Below are positions 15,001-24,000 of a stretch of 64,000 bases of DNA, in pieces. Under the pieces are notes generated by a model. That model saw only the letters and a list, made by a program, of their open reading frames with translations, was not told the origin of the DNA and did no database searches. Source of the stretch: Protula sp. h YS-2021 (taxonomy: Eukaryota; Annelida; Polychaeta; Sabellida; Serpulidae); assembly GCA_949752745.1 (NCBI GenBank), contig OX457031.1:6220849-6284848 (forward strand), given 5' to 3'. Both the position numbers and the translations under genes were made by a program. Each line of letters begins with the position of its first letter. Position 1 is the first letter of the stretch.

Positions 15001-18000
15001 TGGTCATATCGGGATCCCCCTGCCACATTATACTGAAATGGGGCATTCCAGCCCTCCTTGTAACCCTTACTTGTGGAGTGCCTCACAGGGTAGCAAGGAG
15101 GAGTCCCAGTTTTAAAGTCTTAGGTATGAACCATCCCGTGAGCTACCCACACTCGCAATCCCTCCCACCCCCCCCCCCCCTCAAACGACCCCGTTAGCTG
15201 CCTACCCCCGCAGTCCTCTTCATCCTCTCCGCGGCTGCAGTCTGGATCGCCGTCACACTTCCAGCTCTTCTGGATGCACTCGCCGTCATGGCACTGGAAG
15301 TACCACCACTGCGGGCAGCTGCTGGTACCGTTCCCCGTGCAGTTTGCCTACCAATTGACGTCAGACGTGCGAATAACAAGTGTCGTGAGCAATAGAAGAA
15401 GAAGAAGAAGAAGAAGAAGAAGAAGAAGAAGAAGAAGAAGAAGAAGAAGAAGAAGAAGAAGAAGAAGAAGAAGAAGAAGAAGAAGAAGAAATTATTTTGA
15501 TCCTGGTTGGAGCGGCGGTGTTGCATACCTTGGGGCGTGCGTAGTCACGACTTAATGACTTTATAAAATAGCAGGGTAATAAGGAAGTTTTTTTTAATTA
15601 TTTACTTATTTCTTGGTTACTTTTTTTTTAATCGGAGGTAGGATTCTTGTGTGAATGGAAGTCGCGCCACTGCCAAAAGGGACCGTCTTGTTTGCGGATC
15701 ACGTTATCTTAATGTGCCTTGCTGGGGATGTCAATTAATTTTATTATTTTCTCCAGGTCTACTTCCCTATTATGTACTAAAATATGAGTAAATAAATAAG
15801 ATTTCTTTTCTATTTTCTTATCTTACGTAATTTTGCTGGACATATAACTATTTTCTTCCTCTTTTTTGGTCTTATTTGTGTCGATATTTTCCTCCTTTTT
15901 GGTCTTATTTGTCTCTATGTCTTGCTCTTTTTTGGTCTTATTTGTGTCGATATCTTGCTCTTTCTTATCTTACTTGTGTCAACATCATGCTGTTTATTTG
16001 GTCTTATTTGTGTCGATATCTTGCTCTATTTTGGTCTTATTTGTGTCGATATCTTGCTGCTTTTTTTTCTTTTTTTTTTGGTCTTTTTGTGTCGATATCT
16101 TGCTCTTTTTTTGTCTTATTGTGTCGATATCTTGCTCTTTTTTGTGTCGATATCTTGCTCTTTTTTTTGGTCTTTTTGTGTCGATATCTTGTCCTTTTTT
16201 GGTCTTATTTGTGTCGACATCTTACTCTTTTTTGTCTTATTTGTGTCGATATCTTGCTCTTTTTTGGTCTTTTTGTGTCGATATCTTGCTCTTTTTTGGT
16301 CTTATTTGTGTCGATATTTTGCTCTTTTTTGTCTTATTTGTGTCGATATATTGCTCTTTTTTGGTCTTTTTGTGTCGATATCTTGCTCTTTTTTTTTTTG
16401 GTATTATTTGTGTCGCTATCTTGCTCCTAACATTTCCAGGGGTTGTGGCTGCATCACCTCGTCGCTGCCGGCGGCACAGTTTGGGAAGCCCCCGTCACAC
16501 CGGTACGCCGTGTGTGTGTGTGGGGGGGGGGGGGCTGGGTGTGTGGGGGTGGGGGGCATGATGTGGATAGTAGGGGGGGGGGGGGTTGTGGCTGCATCAC
16601 CGCGTCGCTGCCGTCGGCACAGTCCGGAAAGCCCCCGTCACACCGGTACGTCGTATGTGTGTGTGTGTGTGTGGGGACGGGGGGGGGGCAGGATGTGCGG
16701 GGGTGGGGGCATGGTGTGGGGAGGTGGGGGAGGGGGAGGGGGGGTTGTGGCTGCATCACCTCGTCGCTGCCGGTGGCACAGTCTGGGAAGTCCCCGTCAC
16801 ACCGGTACGTCGTATGTGTGTGTGTGGGGACGGGGGGGCAGGATGTGCGGGGGTGGGGGCATGGTGTGGGGAGGTGGGGGAGGGGGAGGGGGGTTGTGGC
16901 TGCATCACCTCGTCGCTGCCGTCGGCACAGTCCGGATAGCCCCCGTCACACCGGTACGCGTGTGGTATACACTGCCCCGACGTGCACGCGAACTGGTCAG
17001 CTGTGCAACTAGTGAAATTTCCACCTATCAATTGAATCAAGCAATGGAAGCAATGAGGCAAGGCCCGATTTCAGCACTGAGCCACATTACGAAGTGATCG
17101 GATGCAGGTACAGTAAAATAATTCTCTAGTTGTTTGATATATCCTTTGCTACTTTTACAACTTTTATCAGAAATATTTAACAGTCTCAAAGAATTGCTGC
17201 GTTGTGGCATGTCTGTAGGGTTGCTGAACATTCAGCATGCTGTATGACGTATACTCCTCCATTTTTTTGTGGAGGACGTGACCATAAGTGGTACTGACTG
17301 CTGCCCGGAAGTGGGACTGGTGAGCAGAAGTGGGGCAGGTGCCTGGAAGTGGGACCTGTGAGCAGGGGTGGGGCAGGTGCCCGGAAGTGGGACACGTGAC
17401 CAGAAGTGGGACATGTGACCAGAAGTGGGACATGTGACCAGAAGTGGGACATGTGACCGGAAGTGAGACACGTGAGCAGAAGTGGGGCAGGTGACCGGTA
17501 GTGTTTGGGACATGTGACCAGAAGTGGGACATGTGACCAGAAGTGGGACCCGTGAGCAGGGCTGGGAGGAGGTCTTACACGTCTCGTCGCTGAAGTCGTG
17601 GCAGTCGTCATCGCCGTCACACAGCCAGCGCCTCGGGATGCAGCGTCCGTTGCCGCACTCGAACTGTGACGGACTGCACGTCGGGTAGTCTGTACGCAAG
17701 CAAATCACACAGAGGTGACCGCACCACTTTTTTTATTTTATGCCCTTATCTGAACCTGTTTATAGTAAATTATGTTAAGTTCATAAATGTTTTGACGTGT
17801 TTAATCAGCTGAAAGTAACATACTTATAAACAAATAGCTTATTTTATTGACATCCCGGAAACCTGCTCTCTTCTTTCTCCGTAATATCGCCCACCGTCAT
17901 TCTGATATCGCCCACCTAGCGACGGCTAGCATACACAGATCATGTGACTGCTATACAGCAACACGTGACCTAACCGAAACACATGATCCAGTAGACATGT

Positions 18001-21000
18001 GGCGTGGCACAGACACGTGAGCAAACACAGGCACGTGACTTAACGTAAACACATGACGTAGCACAGGCACATGACGTGACACACACATATGACCCAGCAA
18101 AGACACTTGACATAGCGCAGACACATGACGTAGCGCAGACACATGACGTAGCGCAGACACTTGACGCAGCACAGACACGTGACCGAGCGCAGACACGTGA
18201 CCCAGCACAAACACGTGACCGAGCGCACACACGTGACCTACCGCAGCCGTTGTGCTCGTCACTGCCGTCCCCACAGTCGTTGTCGTGGTCACACTGCCAG
18301 TTAATCGGGATGCAATGACCGTTCCCACACCTATCAACAACAACATGAATCGCAATTAACCAGTTGATTAATTAATTCTCTGAGTGGTCCGTAAGACCGT
18401 AAACCGTTCCCAAAGAATACTTTCGACAGGGTTTGACGAGCTTTAGCAGAGCCACAAGCACCAACCGTCGTAAAGACATAAATTCCAGTTTCTTTTTTTC
18501 ACGCTATTTGGTCAACAAACACAACTTGGTTAAACAGAACCCTTGAAACTGGCTGGATGAATGCGCGTCAGTATGTGGTCAGAATGAAGTGTGTCAGTGA
18601 CTGGTCAGAGCAAAGTGTGTCAGTGACTGGTCAGAAGAAAGTGTGAGTAACTGGAGAGGAGCAAGTGTCAGTAAGTGTCAGGAGAAAGTGTGCCAGTAAC
18701 ACTTACTTGAACTGATCGGAGCGACAGGACACGTAACCGCAGTTGACCTCGTCACTGGGGTCAAGATAGCCGCAGTCGTGGTCACCGTCGCAATGCCACG
18801 AGCTTGGGATACAGCGTCCCGTTTGGCAGAGCCACTGACCGGCTTCACACGTGCCTGCAAACACACGTGTCATCATCCATCGACCGGCTTCACACGTGCA
18901 TGCAAACACACACGTGTCATCACCCACTGACCGGCTTCACACGTGCCTGCAAACACACGTGTCATCACCCACTGACCGGCTTCACACGTGCATGCAAACA
19001 CACACGTGTCATCACCCATCGACCGGCTTCACACCTGCCTGCAAACACACACGTGTCATCACCCATCGGCCGTCTTCACATGTGCCTGCAGACACACACG
19101 TGTCATCACCCACTGACCTGCTTAACACGTGCCCACAAACACACACATGTCATCATGCATCGACCGGCTTCACACGAGCATGCAAACACACACGTGTCAT
19201 CATCCATCGACCGGCTTCACACGAGCATGCAAACACACACGTGTCATCATCCATCGACCGGTTTCACACGTGCCTGCAAACACACGTGTCATCATCCATC
19301 GACCGGCTTCACACGCGCTTGCAAACACACACACACGACACCGCACAATGACCCGTCTTAATCTTGCTTCTGAGCACAACATTTAGGTGACCATGTGTAG
19401 AAGTTTCTTTTATAGAAATCTATGTCAGCTGAAGTTTTTCTGGACACAAAATGCCCATGTAATAAGACTCCATGTGACTAAGACAGCCACGAACTATTTT
19501 TATTGATACAAAATGAAACTGAGGGCGTTACCGTTGTCATTCTGCATGCAGTAGCCGCTGTCGTCAAAGGCCTCGTCCGGACCGCACTGGCACTGTTCGC
19601 TGCTGTTGCCCTGAGCACGGATAGGTGGCAGCACATACTCGTCCGAGCAGAGACACACCGTCTGCACGCCCTGGTTCCCGCGCGGCGTCTCCACGCACAG
19701 GCTCCGGCAACCGCCGCGGTGCTAAACACAACACACACATAAACACACGCTCCGGCAAGCACCGCGGTTCTACAGGTCTTTGGACAACTCGACCCATTAC
19801 CAACTCGGCCCACACAAACATCGCGAAAGACGACTCGGCTAAACTTTTGGACAACTCGGCCCATTCGTGAAAGACGACTCGACCCAAATTACCAACTCGG
19901 CCCAAAACATGTTTATGGAAAATTTTCTCCCAATTATGAGTTTTTTAGTGTCTTTTATATAAAGGAAGAAGTGCTAGAACCTTGTCCATAGTCGATTATG
20001 CATGTGTCAGGAGAACAAGCCACTTCTAACTGTAAATCACAGTATGAGACTATTACCCAGAAAAACAAACTTTTTACAGGGGTATGGACAAGTCGGCACC
20101 TAAATGAGTCGGGCACGAAACATTGTCGGTAGTTTTTGGTCAAGTCAGCGCCACTTTCTATGGGCAAGTTGGTACCACCTTGCAAAGTCGGCACCAACAA
20201 TAAATACTTTTACACACCATTTTAATTGTGAAAAAATTTCGTAAGGTTCGCAGCACCAATTTTGAAATCTCGGAATCAAGAATCACGGATTTTAATGCAG
20301 TACAATGCAACTCTTGCTCATGACAACAACAGAATTATTTAGACGCAGTTTATAAAAAAATTATAATTTACTTATGTACTCTGTGTGATTTTAAGATGAA
20401 AGTTGTTTTGTTCAAAACAATAACAGAGTTCTTTTTACACGTTTATGTCCTCTGTGATTGTTAGACCACAGGTTTGATTTCACATCAAGGGAGCTCGAGT
20501 GCTCTTTTTTATTGAAATGAACAGCAATTATTGTTGTGCATAATTAATTGCATTTACAATGTAACACTTGTGAGTAAAATCAATTGCAAATCGCTCATTA
20601 AATTCAGTTATTTTGGTTGAGAGTGATGGGAATTAATTGTAATCTGTACCAGTGCAGACCACCACGTGAACATCATTATTTTAATTGCAATTATTGCAAT
20701 TTTTAAGAACCAAGTTTAAAGAGTGTTGGAGTGCCATTTTGTGTGTAAAATGACCCATTATCACCATAACACATGACGTACATGGCGAGTGATATTTGCA
20801 TCCACATCATAAACCGTAAAATGGTACGTTAAATGGGTATTCTAATATCTGATGTTTGTGACATTCAGACTCCTTTCAGTCATCTCTGTCATTGTAAAAA
20901 ACAATGCTGATCATAAGAAATGCAATCGAAAGTAGCAGAAATTGCAGTTGGGCCTAATAACACCGGAGTATTCATTAGTTGCAGTCATCCCTGTCATCGT

Positions 21001-24000
21001 GAAAAACAATGTACATCATAAGAAACATCTCCCGTCTTTAATAATCTCATGTAACAAATGTCTTCTGTCTTACATTGTTTGATTAAATCGTATTAAAAAT
21101 CATAACTGTGTCATAAAAGGTCTGCTAGTTCTAATCAAAATCAGTAATAACAACTCAAATAGTGAATAGTAAAGTGGCAAAAAATGGGCCGAGTCGTCTT
21201 TCATAAATGGGCCGAGTCGGTAAAAGTGGGCCGAGTTGTCAAAAAAAGTTTGGGCCGAGCTTTCCAAAAAGGGTCGAGTTGGTAGTGGGCCGAGTCGGTA
21301 ATGGGCCGAGTTGTCCAAACCCCGTTCTACACACAACACACACATATACATACGCTCCGGCAACGACAACACACACATATGCACACGCTCCGGCAACCAC
21401 CGCGGTTCTATACACACTATGAAAAAGTGTAGAACAAGCGCCTGAAATGAACAAAACTCCACTTGACAAGGAACATATTTACAAACTGGTGACAAGCATG
21501 GCGAATAGCACGTCAATTTACACTTTGATCATTTCAAAGTCCTTTACGATTTAGTTTCAGGAACCTCGACAAGACCCCCATGAGGTCAGCTCTGACGTAC
21601 TGCATGAAAAGCTCGGACGGAGAGGCCATCCACAACAGGCGCCACAACAGGCGCACGTCTTACACACGCACGGCTGGACAGACACGGCAAATTACATTCA
21701 AGTGGCACTAGTCATATGACACCAATGAAATGATACCAATCACATGACACCAATCACATGACACCAATCACATGACACCAATCAAATGATACCAATCACA
21801 TGACACCAATCACGTGACACCAATCAAACAACACCACTCACAGAGCAGTTATTTCACAGACTGCGTAGACTGTTTCCGTGTCTTTTACCACGAGGTACGC
21901 ACCTGGTTGCACAGCGAGGCGTTGGCGAGGGAGGGGGGACACGGGGGGAGCGACACGAGGTACGCACCTAGTTGCAGAGCGAGGCGTTGGCGGGGGGGGG
22001 GGGGGACACGGGGGGAGCGACACGAGGTACGCACCTGGTTGCAGAGCGAGGCGTTAGCGGCGGGGGGGGGGGTACGCGGGGGGCAGCACGAGGTACGCAC
22101 CTGGTTGCAGAGCGAGGCGTTGTCGGCGGGGGGGGGGGGGGGTACGCGGGGGGCAGCACGAGGTACGCACCTGGTTGCAGAGCGAGTCGTTGGCAGCGGG
22201 ACGCGGGGGGGCACGAGGTACGCACCTGGTTGCAGAGCGAGGCGTTGTCGGCGGGGGGGGGGATACGCGGGGGGGCAGCACGAGGTACGCACCTGGTTGC
22301 AGAGCGAGGCGTTGGCGGGGGGGGGGGGACACGGGGCGAGCGGCACGAGGTACGCACCTAGTTGCAGAGCGAGGCGTTGGCAGGGGGAGGGGTACGCGGG
22401 GAGGGGGGGGGCTCGAGGTACGCACCTGGTTGCAGAGCGAGGCGTTGGCAGGGGGAGGGGTACGCGGGGAGGGGGGGGGGCTCGAGATACGCACCTGGTT
22501 GCAGAGCGAGGCGTTGGCGGCGGGACGCGGGGGGGGGGGCAGCACGAGGTACGCACCTGGTTGCAGAGCGAGGGGCTGGCGGGGGGCGGGTGGCACGAGG
22601 TACGCACCTAGTTGCAGAGCGAGGCGTTGGCAGGGGGAGGGGTACGCGGGGGGGGGCTCGAGGTACGCACCGGGTTGCAGAGCGAGGCGTTGGCGGCGGG
22701 ATGCGGGGGGGGGGGGCAGCACGAGGTACGCACCTGGTTGCAGAGCGAGGGGCTGGCGGGGGGCGGGTGGCACGAGGTACGCACCTAGTTGCAGAGCGAG
22801 GCGTTGGCAGCGGGACGCGGGGGGGGGGGGGGGCGGGGCGGCATGAGGTACGCGCCTGGTTGCACAGCGAGGCGTTGGCAGCGGGACGCGGGGGGGGGGG
22901 GGGCGGCATGAGGTACGCACCTGGTTGCAGAGCGAGGCGTTGGCACCGGCCTGTAGGAGCGGATGCATGGCCTTGATGTCCATCACGTGCTCTATGCCGC
23001 TCTTGTACGTCGATATGGGCATGCCCGTGTAGCGATTGGTGCGCATAATCGCCTGCAGCTGCCAGTCTGTCCAATAGACGCTCTCCTGCAATCGATACGC
23101 ACTCCAAGTCTCATCAGTCAGGTGATGCAGTAGTCCCGCCCCAAATAACCAATCACAGTACGGAATTTGTCGAGGTCAAGTCAAATTATCTTAGTGCTGT
23201 CAATAGCTCTCGACCCTTAAAAAAAGATTCAGGAAACTTCCTCCAATACTCTGGGGTCTCGGCGGGATGCACTACTCCTTCCCTCCCTCCCTCCCCCCCG
23301 TTCCGTATATAACATTGCCTGCCTTGAAGATGGTGATGGCGTAGGGATGCTGGATCATCGACTTGTCACTCGTGAGCACTCGCGCGTCCGTGCCATCGAA
23401 TGAGACCATGCCTATCTGATCCAGGTTAGCGTCCGTCCAGTATAGTCGCTGGCGGTCGTGGTCCACGGCGATACCTGTGTCACGTCACAGAACGAGGACA
23501 TTACGTCACACGACGGTATAATCTACGACTACCGCAATGTGCTGTTGTATGTTTTTTACATTGTTTGTCAGACGTTTAAAGTGCTTTTTCTACAAAGCTA
23601 CGGGCGACAGTGAACAGGACATTACTGTGAGGCAGGCGGGAGTTAGGGGGGAGGGGGGGGGCAGGAGTGGTACAGAGCGCCGCAGGGTGTAGACGGTGGA
23701 TGCGAGGGCATGTTCCGGCTGTGTAAACCGGGCAGGATCCTGCAGCAAGACTGAGATAATCGAGTAGGGTTATGAAACGGCTGACGCTGAAGCAGGAGAG
23801 GGGAGGGGAGGGGGGGGGGGGGGCTAGGCGGTTAGCGGCAGAAGTTTTGGGTCAGTGAAGTGGGAAGCTGTGTGGGTGGGTGGGGGGCTAACGACGGGCT
23901 TGAGATGGCAGCTTGCCGTTGGGCCAGCGTAGCGTGGCGGTGCCGCTAATGACGGGCTTGATGTGGGAGCTTACCGTTGGGCAGCGTGGCGGTGTCGCTA

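Noticed and set aside
15194..15555. Poly-Phe and poly-Arg ORFs
   Set aside because: Pure translations of the GAA/TTC microsatellite.
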